From NCBI GenBank assembly GCA_964493765.1, contig CAZBPK010000151.1, positions 1 through 20,237 on the forward strand: 20,237 nt of DNA. The letters run 5' to 3'. Below the pieces are notes generated by a model, which had not been told where the DNA came from, made no database searches, and saw only the letters and a list, made by a program, of their open reading frames with translations. Made by a program: the position numbers and the translations under genes. The DNA is from CALLMJ01 sp964493765. GTDB lineage: Bacteria; Bacteroidota; Bacteroidia; J057; CALLMJ01. Shown piece after piece: positions 1-9,417 of the stretch (the stretch's first letter is position 1; each line of letters begins with the position of its first letter).

Positions 1-3000
1 GTGTTTTAGTAATTACTTGCTTAATAAATAATTCTTATGGTCAAAGCACCCAAAATATAACTTGGAATCCCGAGTGGCTAAATCCTGTAACTTTTAAAAT
101 TGGATTAGGCAAAACTCCTAACCAAAAAGTTCCTTATTGCAAAGATTGTGTTTTTGATACAGATTATGAATTTATACCCGTTAAAACTTATTTATTACCC
201 GTTAGTAATTTTACTTATCAATTAGCTGATATTTCTTCACAATTTAAAGATACAGAAACAAAAATTGATTTAAAATATAGCAACTTAAAGTTACAAGGTA
301 GTGATTGGTTTCCTCAACAATTAGTTCAAATTCAAGAGGTTGTTTATGATAAAGGAAAATCATTTGTACCTGTTAAAGTTTATGGTGCACAAGTGAATGC
401 ACAAGGTCAAATCCGTTTAGTAGAAAATATAGATATTAAGCTCCAATCCTTGCAATTAACCCCAAAAGCTCAAAAAACACAAAGAACTTACGCACCTTCT
501 TCTGTACTTTCCAACGGTTTGATTTATAAATTAGGAGTTGTGGATAATGGAGTTTATAGAATTAATAGAAACCAACTATCCCAAATGGGGTTTGATGTCA
601 ATAATTTAGATCCAAGAAACATAAAAATTTACAGCAATGGAGGTAGAATGCTCCCTCAGCCCAATTCTCAACCTATTTATGATGATTTATTTGAAAATGC
701 TATTTATGTTTATGGCGAGGATGATGGAAGTTTTGATGCAAATGACTATATTCTTTTTTATGGGGAAAGTCCTCATAGAATTAATTGGGATACAACAGGT
801 TGTGTAGAAAAACATATAATCAATATTTATTCAGACAGCACGTTTTATTTTATTAAAGTAGATAACTCCAAAGGTAAACGTATTGATTTTAGAGCAAATA
901 CCAATATTTCTGGTACCAATATCAGCACTTGTAAAACTATTCAATGGATTGAAGAAGAACAAGTTAATCTACTACAAACAGGCAGACTTTGGTTAGGACC
1001 CGTATTTGATTTTGTTACTTCTAGGGATTATAATTTCCCTATTAACAATATTGTACAAGGAAGTAATTTGACGGTAAGAACTAGAGTTTTTACCAGAGGT
1101 GGTATGCAGAGTAATTGGACATTATCCCATAATGGTAACCCAATTAGTAATATTATTGCAGCCCCTGTAAATATTTATAGCCCCGATTTACTGTATGCTT
1201 CTAATACTTATAACTGCCAAAATATCCCCCAATCTCAAATCAGTAATAATCTTGTCCTTAACTTGAAACATAATAAAACGTTTGATTCTATAGGGTGGTT
1301 AGATTTTATTGAAATAGAATATGAGCAAAATTTAAAACATTTTGGAAGTAATTATGTATTTAGAATTGGACATCAAGGAAACGCAAATATTTCATTAGAA
1401 GGAAATAATAAATTATGGATTTGGGATATTACAAATGGTCAAGAACCTATCTTACAACAATCTAATCACGATAATACAAACCATCTTTTTAATTTAGTGG
1501 CAAACAATAATTCTTTTGTTTCTTTTGACCCTGACCAGTTGCCTAGTCCCATTTTAGTTCATCGTGTTGATAATCAAAATTTACATGCTTTAGATTGGGC
1601 GAATTATCTTTTAATAACACCTTATGAACTACGTAGTGTAGCTGACCAATTAGCAAATTTTCATAGATTTCATTATCAAAGAAAAGTTCATGTAGTGAAT
1701 ATTCATGAGATTTTTAATGAATTTGGTGGTGGAAGAAGAGATGTAACTGCTATCCGAAATTTTATCAAAATGTTTTATGACCGAGCTTCAGGAAATCCAG
1801 ATCAAAGACCTCAATGGGTTTTATTATTTGGTGATGGTCATCATGACCCTAAAAATCGGGTGCAAGGTGTGAATTATATTCCTACCTATCAATCTAGAGA
1901 ATCATTAAATCCTCCTTTTTCTTTTGTTAGTGATGATTATTTTACTTTTTTAGATGATAATGAAGGAAATTGGGGCGAGCCTTCAGAAATTCATTATTCC
2001 GATATTGCTATTGGAAGGTTACCCGTTGAAAACATTGTGGATGCACAAAATGTGGTAACCAAAATTTTACATTACTCTAATCAACCAGAAACTTTAGGTG
2101 AATGGAGAAATAGAATTTTATTTGTAGGTGATGTGAAATTGGGTGGAAGTTTTCCTGAATGTAATCACATGAATGAAGCAGATAACTTGAGCCGAAAAGT
2201 AGAACAAAATGCTCCTTGCATCTATATTGATAAATTGTATTTAGATACCTATCCTGCGGTTAATTCTCCTGATGGTATCCGATTTCCACAATCACGAACA
2301 CGCTTATTAGAAAAAGCTCAAGCGGGTAATTTGATTATCAACTATACAGGGCATGGCGGTGAAGACGGCTGGTCTAATGCAAAAATATTTGAAATTCCTG
2401 ATATTCAAGCCCTTTCAAATTTTAATTCTTTACCTTTATATGTAACTGCTACTTGCGAATTTGGTAGATGGGACGAATATAACTTTCGTTGTGGTGGTGA
2501 GTGGTTACTCTCGAATTCTAATGGAGGGGCCATTGGTTTGTTTACTTCCGTTCGTGTAGTTTTTTCTTCTGCTAATTTTGCTATTAATACACGTTTTTAT
2601 GATTATGTTTTTAGATTTGATTCTACCCAACAATCTTATTACACCATCGGTGAAATTTATCGTTTAACCAAAAATGCTACATTTCCAGTCGCAACTACTA
2701 ATACCCGTAGCTATTCTTTGTTAATGGATCCTGGTTTAATCTTAAATTATCCCGAAAAAAAAGTAGTGATAACTCAAATAAACCAAAACTCAGCTGGACA
2801 GGATACCATCAAAGCAAGGCAATTTGTAACATTAAAAGGAGAAATTCGCAATTATGATAATTCCGTTGACCAAAATTTTAATGGAACATTATTCGCTAAT
2901 ATTTATGATAAAGCATCTATTACACGAGCCATTAATTGCGGCACGAATTTTCCATTATTCAAAAATATTTTATTCAACGGTCAAGTAACTGTTCAAAATG

Positions 3001-3821
3001 GTTTATTTACCGTGCAATTTGTGGTTCCTTTAGATATATCTTATGAAATTGGAAATGGAAAATTTATTTTTTATGCTCAAAGTAATGAAGCCGATGCAGC
3101 AGGCTGCAGAAATGATGTTATAGTATGTTGCACAGACATTATGGCGCCTGTTGATAATCAACCTCCTATGGTGAATCTATTTTTGAATGATACCTGCTGT
3201 TGGATTAATGGTGGTATGACCAGCCAAAATCCTAATTTAATTGCCTTAATTCGTGATGATATGGGTATTAATACTAGTGGTTTAGGCGTTGGTCGTGAAT
3301 TAATTGCCATTATTGATAATGACGTTAATAATCCCATCCTCTTAAATGACCACTACAAAGCCAATAGAGATTCGTATAACTCTGGTAAAATAGAATACCG
3401 TTTACAAAACCTCACTCCGGGTGAACATTGTATAAAAATTAAAGTTTGGGACGTTAATAATAACTCTGCCACCGATGAAACCTGTTTTATTGTAGAAAAT
3501 AATGCTAAACTTGCCATAGACAGATTAATCAATTACCCCAATCCTTTCACCACTAAAACACAATTCTTTTTTGAGCATAATCGTGCTGGTGATGAATTAG
3601 ACATTAAAATTGATATTTTTACAATTTCTGGTAAATTAGTTAAAACTTTGCAAGATAAAATTTATGCGGAAAGTAAAATTTGTAATCGTTTAGAATGGGA
3701 CGGTTTAGATGATTTTGGGGATAGAATCGGAAGAGGTACTTATGTTTACAAAGTTACTGTCCGTGCTCCAAGAACAGGAGATGTTGTTTCTAAATATGAA
3801 AAACTTGTAATTTTAAGGTAA
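1..3821 (+). CDS. porU: PorU, type IX secretion system sortase (C25 gingipain-like peptidase), 5' end just outside window
   Basis: PorU is the outer-membrane sortase of the type IX secretion system. It removes the C-terminal sorting signal of cargo proteins and attaches them to the cell surface. The frame is open from position 3 to the TAA at 3819-3821, 1272 codons in the window. It begins inside a hydrophobic signal-peptide core (VLVITCLINNSYGQS), so only a few codons are missing. A GTG at 393 is internal, because family-like sequence continues upstream of it. Counting from position 3, the caspase/gingipain-fold dyad is visible as His784 in NYTGHGGEDGW and Cys818 in TATCEFGRW. The C-terminus carries a YPNPF motif and ends in EKLVILR, which resembles a type A sorting domain with a FlgD/Ig-like fold; PorU of Porphyromonas also has such a domain. 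The next gene is not porV, a frequent partner. Size and motifs fit PorU well. Confidence 0.9.
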   Translation, partial: VLVITCLINNSYGQSTQNITWNPEWLNPVTFKIGLGKTPNQKVPYCKDCVFDTDYEFIPVKTYLLPVSNFTYQLADISSQFKDTETKIDLKYSNLKLQGSDWFPQQLVQIQEVVYDKGKSFVPVKVYGAQVNAQGQIRLVENIDIKLQSLQLTPKAQKTQRTYAPSSVLSNGLIYKLGVVDNGVYRINRNQLSQMGFDVNNLDPRNIKIYSNGGRMLPQPNSQPIYDDLFENAIYVYGEDDGSFDANDYILFYGESPHRINWDTTGCVEKHIINIYSDSTFYFIKVDNSKGKRIDFRANTNISGTNISTCKTIQWIEEEQVNLLQTGRLWLGPVFDFVTSRDYNFPINNIVQGSNLTVRTRVFTRGGMQSNWTLSHNGNPISNIIAAPVNIYSPDLLYASNTYNCQNIPQSQISNNLVLNLKHNKTFDSIGWLDFIEIEYEQNLKHFGSNYVFRIGHQGNANISLEGNNKLWIWDITNGQEPILQQSNHDNTNHLFNLVANNNSFVSFDPDQLPSPILVHRVDNQNLHALDWANYLLITPYELRSVADQLANFHRFHYQRKVHVVNIHEIFNEFGGGRRDVTAIRNFIKMFYDRASGNPDQRPQWVLLFGDGHHDPKNRVQGVNYIPTYQSRESLNPPFSFVSDDYFTFLDDNEGNWGEPSEIHYSDIAIGRLPVENIVDAQNVVTKILHYSNQPETLGEWRNRILFVGDVKLGGSFPECNHMNEADNLSRKVEQNAPCIYIDKLYLDTYPAVNSPDGIRFPQSRTRLLEKAQAGNLIINYTGHGGEDGWSNAKIFEIPDIQALSNFNSLPLYVTATCEFGRWDEYNFRCGGEWLLSNSNGGAIGLFTSVRVVFSSANFAINTRFYDYVFRFDSTQQSYYTIGEIYRLTKNATFPVATTNTRSYSLLMDPGLILNYPEKKVVITQINQNSAGQDTIKARQFVTLKGEIRNYDNSVDQNFNGTLFANIYDKASITRAINCGTNFPLFKNILFNGQVTVQNGLFTVQFVVPLDISYEIGNGKFIFYAQSNEADAAGCRNDVIVCCTDIMAPVDNQPPMVNLFLNDTCCWINGGMTSQNPNLIALIRDDMGINTSGLGVGRELIAIIDNDVNNPILLNDHYKANRDSYNSGKIEYRLQNLTPGEHCIKIKVWDVNNNSATDETCFIVENNAKLAIDRLINYPNPFTTKTQFFFEHNRAGDELDIKIDIFTISGKLVKTLQDKIYAESKICNRLEWDGLDDFGDRIGRGTYVYKVTVRAPRTGDVVSKYEKLVILR

Positions 3822-3837
3822 CAATTAAAATTTTTTG

Positions 3838-3872
3838 AATTTATGTTTAAATTCCCAAAAAAAACATAAATT
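3838..3872. repeat. 11-bp inverted repeat overlapping the lipoprotein promoter
   Basis: AATTTATGTTT (3838-3848) and AAACATAAATT (3862-3872) are perfect reverse complements separated by 13 nt. The right arm covers most of the -7 box at 3867-3874. No T-tract follows the right arm, so this is not a standard terminator for porU. An operator or a processing hairpin between the two genes is possible. Confidence 0.5.
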
Positions 3873-3874
3873 TG
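3867..3874 (+). promoter_or_regulatory. Bacteroidota-type -7 box (TAAATTTG) upstream of the papain-like lipoprotein gene
   Basis: TAAATTTG matches the Bacteroidota -7 consensus TAnnTTTG and lies 13 nt before the ATG at 3888. That placement predicts a leader of roughly 10 nt. I found no well-spaced TTG or TTTG at -33, so the call rests on the -7 box alone. Confidence 0.45.
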
Positions 3875-3887
3875 CACTAAATATATC

Positions 3888-5339
3888 ATGAAAAAGTATT
3901 TAAGCATTTTATTATTAAGTTTTTTAATTGCGTGTGGAGGTTCAAAAAAGGATTCCTCTGTTAATAATGAAAATTCAAAAGATAATACTGAACAAACTTC
4001 TGCGAATGATGGTGGCGGAAAAGGTTGTAATATCAGTAAAGATGAATTTAAGAAAGCCAAAATATTTGAACCTTTATCGGAAGCAGAACTTCCTGAATCT
4101 GTTAGTTTGTTAGAATTCGCACCAGAAAGAAAATCACAGGGTAGCCAAGGTTCTTGTGTAGGTTGGTCTAGTTCCTATGGTGCAAGAACCATTTTGCAAG
4201 CCGCTACATTTGGTGATGACCCTAATCAAATTGCATTTAGTCCAAGTTTTGTTTATAATCAAATAAAAGTAGCTGGTTGTGACAGAGGCTCTTATATTAA
4301 CGATGCGATGGATTTACTTACCCAAATGGGCGATGTTCCTTTAAGTGATTTTAGTTATGATGAATCTGTTTGTTCTGATTTGCCCGATAATCAACTTAAG
4401 CAAAAAGCAAAAAATTATAAAATTTTAGGTTATAACCGTTTGACAACAGGACAAACTTTTGATATTAATTATGAAGCTATGAAACAAAATTTAGCTCAAG
4501 GAGCACCTGTGGTTGTTGCTTTGCCTGTTGGTGGTTCTTTTGAAAATATGTGGGGCAAAGAATTTTGGAGACCTAATGACTACGATTATGAACAATTAGA
4601 AATTTATAAAAATAGCTACGGTGGCACATTTGGCGGTCATGCAATGTGTGTAATTGGGTATGATAATAATAAGGGCGTCCAAATTATGAATTCTTGGGGT
4701 AAAGAGTTTGGTAAAGATGGGGTTTTTTGGATGTCTGAGAAAGATTTTAAAGCCTTTTGTATGGAAGCTTATGGTTTGTTCCCCTTCCCACGTGAGAAAA
4801 AAGAAACCCAAGGTCTTGATTTTTCTGCTGAAATTGGTTTTAAAATCAATAAAACCAATGATTTCATTCCTTTAAATAAAGTTTCTGATTATACCTTTAC
4901 ATCTTCCAATAAAGTTCCTAAAAAAACTAAGTTTAAAGTGAGTGTTAAAAATGATATGGCTTGTTATGTATATGTGATAGGACAAGAAACCGATGGTTCT
5001 TCTTACATTTTATTCCCATATACTAAAGACCACTCGCCTTATTGCGGTATTACTGGTACTCGTGTTTTTCCAGCTGACCATTCCTTGATGGTAGATGATA
5101 TTGGGAATAAAGATGTTATGTGTGTAATTCTCTCAAAATCTGAATTAGATATTCATGCAATCAACGATTTTGTGAACAATAATCGTAACGAAAGTTATGA
5201 AAGTCGTGTAAAAAAAGCATTAAATAAAGAGCTTATTGCTAGCCAATTTTTACAATCACAAGCAGGAAATAAAGTAAAAGTTCAAGTAAAAGATACTCCT
5301 GCTAATGCGATACCCTTTTTCATTGAAATTAACAAGTAA
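3888..5339 (+). CDS. Papain-like (C1) cysteine peptidase lipoprotein with DUF4384-like C-terminal domain
   Basis: This is a predicted envelope lipoprotein with a cysteine-peptidase domain. The signal peptide ends in a lipobox (LIAC, lipidated Cys16) and is followed by a low-complexity Ser/Asn/Lys/Asp/Gly linker to about residue 45. The papain-fold domain spans about 60-300: nucleophile Cys90 in QGSQGSCVGWS, catalytic His251 in GGHAMCVIGY and Asn268 in MNSWG, in the canonical Cys-His-Asn order. A domain at roughly 325-440 (VKNDMACYVYVIGQ, YILFPY) resembles DUF4384, which is often joined to caspase- or papain-like domains in Bacteroidota. The intact triad argues for activity, but the substrate is unknown. 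The gene lies 66 bp downstream of porU on the same strand. It has its own -7 box before it and a strong terminator after it, so it may be a single transcription unit. Confidence 0.85.
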   Translation: MKKYLSILLLSFLIACGGSKKDSSVNNENSKDNTEQTSANDGGGKGCNISKDEFKKAKIFEPLSEAELPESVSLLEFAPERKSQGSQGSCVGWSSSYGARTILQAATFGDDPNQIAFSPSFVYNQIKVAGCDRGSYINDAMDLLTQMGDVPLSDFSYDESVCSDLPDNQLKQKAKNYKILGYNRLTTGQTFDINYEAMKQNLAQGAPVVVALPVGGSFENMWGKEFWRPNDYDYEQLEIYKNSYGGTFGGHAMCVIGYDNNKGVQIMNSWGKEFGKDGVFWMSEKDFKAFCMEAYGLFPFPREKKETQGLDFSAEIGFKINKTNDFIPLNKVSDYTFTSSNKVPKKTKFKVSVKNDMACYVYVIGQETDGSSYILFPYTKDHSPYCGITGTRVFPADHSLMVDDIGNKDVMCVILSKSELDIHAINDFVNNNRNESYESRVKKALNKELIASQFLQSQAGNKVKVQVKDTPANAIPFFIEINK

Positions 5340-5354
5340 TTAAATAGGAAATTG

Positions 5355-5401
5355 TAAACTTTTAGTAACAGAATTTTTTGTTACTAAAAGTTTATTTTTT
5401 T
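5355..5401 (+). terminator. Intrinsic terminator, perfect 16-bp stem
   Basis: TAAACTTTTAGTAACA (5355-5370) pairs perfectly with 5379-5394. The loop is 8 nt, and a run of seven T follows (5395-5401). It starts 15 nt after the lipoprotein gene stop and lies between convergent genes. The minus-strand side has no equally strong U-tract, so it mainly serves the plus-strand gene. Confidence 0.88.
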
Positions 5402-5450
5402 ATAACCAATTAGTTGCTTCTCAAAACTTGCTATCAAAACTATAAGACTC

Positions 5451-7163
5451 TTAATTGTTTGTTTCGTTATTTTTATTATTAAGAAAATGAATTCTTTGTA
5501 TAGAATACCAGCAAACTACTGCTAAAATAGAACTAAATATTCCATAACCATATTGCATTAAAATAAAGTATCCAATACTAAACAAACCTGCATAAATCCC
5601 AATAACGCCTAATAACCATGAAAGGATTAAAAAGCCCACTGGATTGGACGAAGTAGTTGAACTAAATTGACCCCAAAAACCTATAGGCTTAATTTTTTGA
5701 TAAAATTTAATCAGTGTGGAATTATCCGTTGGAGGTGTTAAATAGGTTACAATCAAAGTGATAGCAACGGAAATAAGTACTAAAAGATATAAATTGGAAC
5801 TTTCCTTAAGAAAGGCTAAGGGTTCAAAAGCATAACTTAAAAAAAGTAAAATGGCTGGTGTAACTGTTGCGGTAATTTCAGACCAAGCGGATATCCTCCA
5901 CCAAAACCATCTCATAATCAATACAAAACCTATTCCTGCTCCACATTGTAATAAAAATTCCCATGCTTGTTTAACACTTTCTAATTTTGTACTGATCCAT
6001 AAAGAAAATAACATCAAAATAAATACAGTGATTTTGGAAACTTTTAATAAAGTTTTGTCTGAAAAATCAAATAAAACATGAATACCATCATTGATGATAT
6101 AGGAAGTACCCCAGTTTAATTGGGTAGATAAAGTGGACATATAAGCAGATAAAAAAGCTACCAATAAAAGCCCTTTTAGACCCATGGGCAAATAGTTTTT
6201 CATGAGTAAAACAAACGAAATGGAATAATTTTCAGGTTGAGGATATAAGATGTAAGCACATAACCCGATAATAATCCAGGGCCATGGTCTTAATGCGTAA
6301 TGGGCAAATTGAAAAAATAAAGTAGAAAGAATGGCATCATTCTCAGATTTTGTGGACATCATTCGTTGAGCTACATACCCCCCTCCACCAGGTTCTGCAC
6401 CAGGATACCAAATAGCCCACCAATTCAACAATAAATACCCTAAAATGGTGCTGAAAGGTAAATTTTCTGATGTTGGAAAGAAATTCAAATGATTTGCAGG
6501 TAATTTTTCCATTAACCCTAACATTCCTCCTATATTGGGTTGATATAGTACATAGAAAGCCATGGCAATACACCCCAACATAGCCACTGCAAATTGAACA
6601 GCATCGGTAATCATAATTCCTTTAAGTCCTGCAATAGAAGAGTAAAAGGCTGTAAAAAGCATTAACGCAAATAAAATCCAAAGTGCACTTTCATTATTTA
6701 AATCAAAAAAAATGATAAGAATTTTGAGCATAGCAAAATTTACCCAACCAATAATTAGGGCATTCATAAAAATACCCAAGTACAAAGCTCTAAATACCCT
6801 TAAAACAGTGGCGGGAGTTCCTGAGTAACGTAAATGAATGAGTTCTAAATCGGTGGTAATACCTGCTCTTTTCCAATATTTAGCGAAAAAAAAAGTAGTT
6901 AAAACGCCGCTAATCAACATATTCCACCAAATCCAATTTCCTGAGATTCCATTTTTACTCACAATTTCAGCAACAGCTAAGGGAGTGTCTGCAGCAAAAG
7001 TTGTTGCTACCATTGATAAACCTGCTAACCACCAACTGTTATTAGAGCCTCCTAGAAAATAGGATTTGAAATCTTGTTTTTCTTTTTTCCCCCAATAGAT
7101 TCCTATCCCAAGGCTAATGATTAAATAAAGAATGATAACGAACCAATCAAAAACGGTTAGCAT
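5451..7163 (-). CDS. Sodium:solute symporter family (SSS/SLC5) transporter
   Basis: This is an inner-membrane, sodium-coupled solute transporter of 570 aa. It is hydrophobic throughout, with about 13 likely membrane spans. The N-terminus (WFVIILYLIISLGIGIYWGK, then SYFLGG and WWLAGLSMVATTFAADTPLA) is typical of SSS proteins, with the Ser/Thr-rich unwound first core helix. The substrate cannot be read from sequence; family members move sugars, proline, nucleosides or carboxylates. The gene is downstream of thiC on the same strand but 251 bp away, with an interspersed repeat between them. A TATTTTTG motif at 7195-7202 may be its own promoter, so joint transcription with thiC is uncertain. Confidence 0.88.
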   Translation of the reverse strand: MLTVFDWFVIILYLIISLGIGIYWGKKEKQDFKSYFLGGSNNSWWLAGLSMVATTFAADTPLAVAEIVSKNGISGNWIWWNMLISGVLTTFFFAKYWKRAGITTDLELIHLRYSGTPATVLRVFRALYLGIFMNALIIGWVNFAMLKILIIFFDLNNESALWILFALMLFTAFYSSIAGLKGIMITDAVQFAVAMLGCIAMAFYVLYQPNIGGMLGLMEKLPANHLNFFPTSENLPFSTILGYLLLNWWAIWYPGAEPGGGGYVAQRMMSTKSENDAILSTLFFQFAHYALRPWPWIIIGLCAYILYPQPENYSISFVLLMKNYLPMGLKGLLLVAFLSAYMSTLSTQLNWGTSYIINDGIHVLFDFSDKTLLKVSKITVFILMLFSLWISTKLESVKQAWEFLLQCGAGIGFVLIMRWFWWRISAWSEITATVTPAILLFLSYAFEPLAFLKESSNLYLLVLISVAITLIVTYLTPPTDNSTLIKFYQKIKPIGFWGQFSSTTSSNPVGFLILSWLLGVIGIYAGLFSIGYFILMQYGYGIFSSILAVVCWYSIQRIHFLNNKNNETNN

Positions 7164-7194
7164 ATAGAATGCAAATTAAAGAAAATTTATGAAT

Positions 7195-7202
7195 CAAAAA
7201 TA
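7195..7202 (-). promoter_or_regulatory. Candidate -7 box (TATTTTTG) for the symporter gene
   Basis: Read on the minus strand, TATTTTTG fits TAnnTTTG and lies 31 nt upstream of the ATG at 7163. No correctly spaced -33 element was seen. The motif is fairly common in AT-rich DNA, so this is a weak call. Confidence 0.35.
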
Positions 7203-7265
7203 AATTTTGAATTCATTTAATTTGGGAAGAAGACTAAAATTCAAAATAGATAATTATTTTCATTT

Positions 7266-7393
7266 GGGCGTGTCCCTTGCAACGCTGCGGGTCGGGCTGC
7301 TTTGGGTTTCACTTCGTTTCAGCAATCCTTTTTCCACTTTTTTCAAAAGCGTTAAAAGGCAGTGCCACTTTGTGCCCTCAGCATCCCTCACGC
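7266..7393 (+). repeat. Interspersed structured repeat, copy 1 (128 bp)
   Basis: This is one of three related elements in the window. It starts GGGCGTGTCCCTT and ends CATCCCTCACGC, and the terminal GCGTG and CACGC are complementary. Shared internal blocks are GGGTCGGG, AATCCTTT and AAAGGCAGTGC. The inner hairpin has two stacked arms, CCTTTT/AAAAGG (7327-7332 with 7354-7359) and CTTTT/AAAAG (7337-7341 with 7345-7349), separated by a symmetric 4-by-4 internal loop. It fills most of the gap between thiC and the symporter gene. A short open frame running through it is not supported as a gene. Confidence 0.8.
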
Positions 7394-7414
7394 ATACAGC
7401 AATAATATTTGCAA

Positions 7415-9256
7415 TTACTTAATGGGTATGTAAATTTCTTTTCCTTTATCTGTAAATTCTTTCGCTTTTTCTTTTAATCCTTCTTCAATAACTTTATTTT
7501 CATCAACTTGATGGGATTGAGCATATTCTCGGATTTGTTGAGTGATTTCCATAGAACAAAACTTGGGTCCACACATAGAACAAAAATGAGCGACTTTTGC
7601 ATTATCAGAAGGTAAAGTTTCATCATGAAACTCACGGGCAGTTTCTGGATCTAAGGATAAATTGAATTGGTCTTCCCATCTAAATTCAAACCTTGCTTTA
7701 CTTAAAGCATTATCACGAATTTGAGCACCGGGGTGTCCTTTGGCTAAATCTGCAGCATGAGCAGCAATTTTATAGGCAATTACACCATCTTTAACGTCTT
7801 TTTTGTTAGGTAATCCTAAATGTTCTTTTGGAGTTACATAACATAACATAGCACAACCATACCAACCAATCATAGCCGCACCAATAGCAGAAGTAATATG
7901 GTCATAACCAGGTGCTATATCTGTTGTTAAAGGTCCGAGTGTATAAAATGGGGCTTCATGGCATTCTTTTAATTGTTTTTCCATGTTTTCTTGAATTAAG
8001 TGCATAGGTACATGACCAGGACCTTCAATCATCACTTGAACATCATGTTTCCAAGCAATTTGAGTTAATTCTCCAAGAGTTTCTAATTCAGCGAATTGTG
8101 CTTTATCGTTTGCATCAGCAATAGACCCAGGTCTTAAACCATCTCCCAAAGAAAAAGAAACATCATAAGCCTTCATGATTTCACAAATTTCCTCAAAATG
8201 AGTATATAAGAAATTCTCTTTATGATGAGCCAAACACCATTTGGCCATAATAGAACCACCTCTGGAAACAATACCCGTAACACGATTGGCAGTATAAGGA
8301 ATATATTTTAATCTAACACCAGCATGAATAGTAAAATAGTCCACTCCTTGTTCTGCTTGTTCAATGAGAGTATCTTTAAAAATTTCCCATGTTAATTCTT
8401 CGGGGCGTCCACCTACTTTTTCTAAGGCTTGATAAATAGGCACCGTTCCAATGGGTACAGGGGAATTTCTTAATATCCATTCACGAGTTTCATGAATATT
8501 TTTTCCAGTACTTAAATCCATGATGGTATCGGCACCCCAGCGGCAAGCCCAAACAGCTTTTTCTACTTCTTCAGCAATAGAGGATGTAACCGCTGAATTC
8601 CCAATATTAGCATTAATTTTTACCAAAAAATTCCTTCCTATTATCATGGGTTCACTTTCAGGGTGATTGATATTTGCTGGAATAATTGCCCGACCCGCAG
8701 CCACCTCTTGTCTTACAAATTCAGCGGTAATTTCTCCTTTAGAAATTCTTGCGCCCCAATCAAATCCAGGATGTTGTTGTGATAAATATTCTTTATAAAG
8801 TTCTAAACACTGATTTTCACGGATAGCAATATACTCCATTTCGGGTGTAATAATTCCTTTTTTTGCATAATGTAATTGTGTAACATTATGACCATTTTTG
8901 GCTTTTAAAGGTTTGGGTATATGTGGAAAACGAATAGAATCTAAATCAGGCTTATTTAAACGTTCTTTACCATATTCAGAAGTAATTTCAGGAAGTTCTT
9001 CTACATCATTCCTTTCTAAGATCCAAGACTTTCTAATTTTTTTTAAGCCTTTGTAAATATCAATGTTTTGAGAATCATCGGAGTAAGGTCCAGAAGTATC
9101 ATAAACTACTACAGGCACTTCACCCTTAGATAAATTGATTTGCCTCATGGCTACTTCTATAGGATAAAGTTTGCCTTTTATATGTATTTTTTCAGATTTA
9201 GGAAATGCACCAGTTGTAATAATTTGATTATCAGGAATAACTTCTAATTTTGCCAT
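7415..9256 (-). CDS. thiC: ThiC, phosphomethylpyrimidine (HMP-P) synthase
   Basis: ThiC is a cytosolic radical-SAM enzyme that rearranges 5-aminoimidazole ribotide into hydroxymethylpyrimidine phosphate, the pyrimidine half of thiamine. At 613 aa the length is normal for bacterial ThiC. The family's C-terminal iron-sulfur motif is present as Cys559-x2-Cys562-x4-Cys567 (CSMCGPKFCS). Other recognisable ThiC stretches are EGPGHVPMHLIQENM, YTLGPLTTDIAPGYDHITSA and RGGSIMAKW. No other thi genes are in the window. The 173 bp upstream contain neither the CTGAGA nor the ACC/GATC-type blocks of a TPP riboswitch, and I could not identify a clear -7 box. The identification is firm; the regulation is unclear. 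Confidence 0.97.
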   Translation of the reverse strand: MAKLEVIPDNQIITTGAFPKSEKIHIKGKLYPIEVAMRQINLSKGEVPVVVYDTSGPYSDDSQNIDIYKGLKKIRKSWILERNDVEELPEITSEYGKERLNKPDLDSIRFPHIPKPLKAKNGHNVTQLHYAKKGIITPEMEYIAIRENQCLELYKEYLSQQHPGFDWGARISKGEITAEFVRQEVAAGRAIIPANINHPESEPMIIGRNFLVKINANIGNSAVTSSIAEEVEKAVWACRWGADTIMDLSTGKNIHETREWILRNSPVPIGTVPIYQALEKVGGRPEELTWEIFKDTLIEQAEQGVDYFTIHAGVRLKYIPYTANRVTGIVSRGGSIMAKWCLAHHKENFLYTHFEEICEIMKAYDVSFSLGDGLRPGSIADANDKAQFAELETLGELTQIAWKHDVQVMIEGPGHVPMHLIQENMEKQLKECHEAPFYTLGPLTTDIAPGYDHITSAIGAAMIGWYGCAMLCYVTPKEHLGLPNKKDVKDGVIAYKIAAHAADLAKGHPGAQIRDNALSKARFEFRWEDQFNLSLDPETAREFHDETLPSDNAKVAHFCSMCGPKFCSMEITQQIREYAQSHQVDENKVIEEGLKEKAKEFTDKGKEIYIPIK

Positions 9257-9373
9257 TTTTTATATTGATATGAATTTCAAAATTGCTAACAAATTCGCAA
9301 AATTGCAAGTTCAAATAAAACTATTTTAAAGTGAAAACTTTTTAGGATAGTTTTATCCTTTTCCGCCGATTCA

Positions 9374-9417
9374 ACAACAAATGTTATCGATTCAGTGATA
9401 AAACAAATTTTTGTTGT
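9374..9417. repeat. Nested dyad in the thiC / BatA-like divergent region
   Basis: The outer arms ACAACAAA (9374-9381) and TTTGTTGT (9410-9417) and the inner arms TTATC (9384-9388) and GATAA (9397-9401) are nested inverted repeats. The right arm abuts the -7 box TAATTTTG (9417-9424). The position suits an operator controlling the plus-strand gene, or a cruciform; no regulator can be named. Confidence 0.45.

Noticed and set aside
393..395. GTG as the start of the PorU reading frame
   Set aside because: The frame is open back to position 3 and encodes a signal-peptide core followed by a plausible PorU N-terminus, so the GTG is internal.
3746..4060. Minus-strand 104-aa frame over the porU end and lipoprotein start
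   Set aside because: It is antisense to two well-supported genes and has no family features; it is a shadow frame.
7207..7422. 71-aa open frame between thiC and the symporter gene
   Set aside because: It is mostly repeat copy 1, overlaps the thiC end, and has no family resemblance apart from the repeat.
9350..9365. Short hairpin AGGATA-GTTT-TATCCT as a terminator
   Set aside because: The stem is only 6 bp, AT-rich, and lies in a divergent promoter region where no transcript is expected to end.
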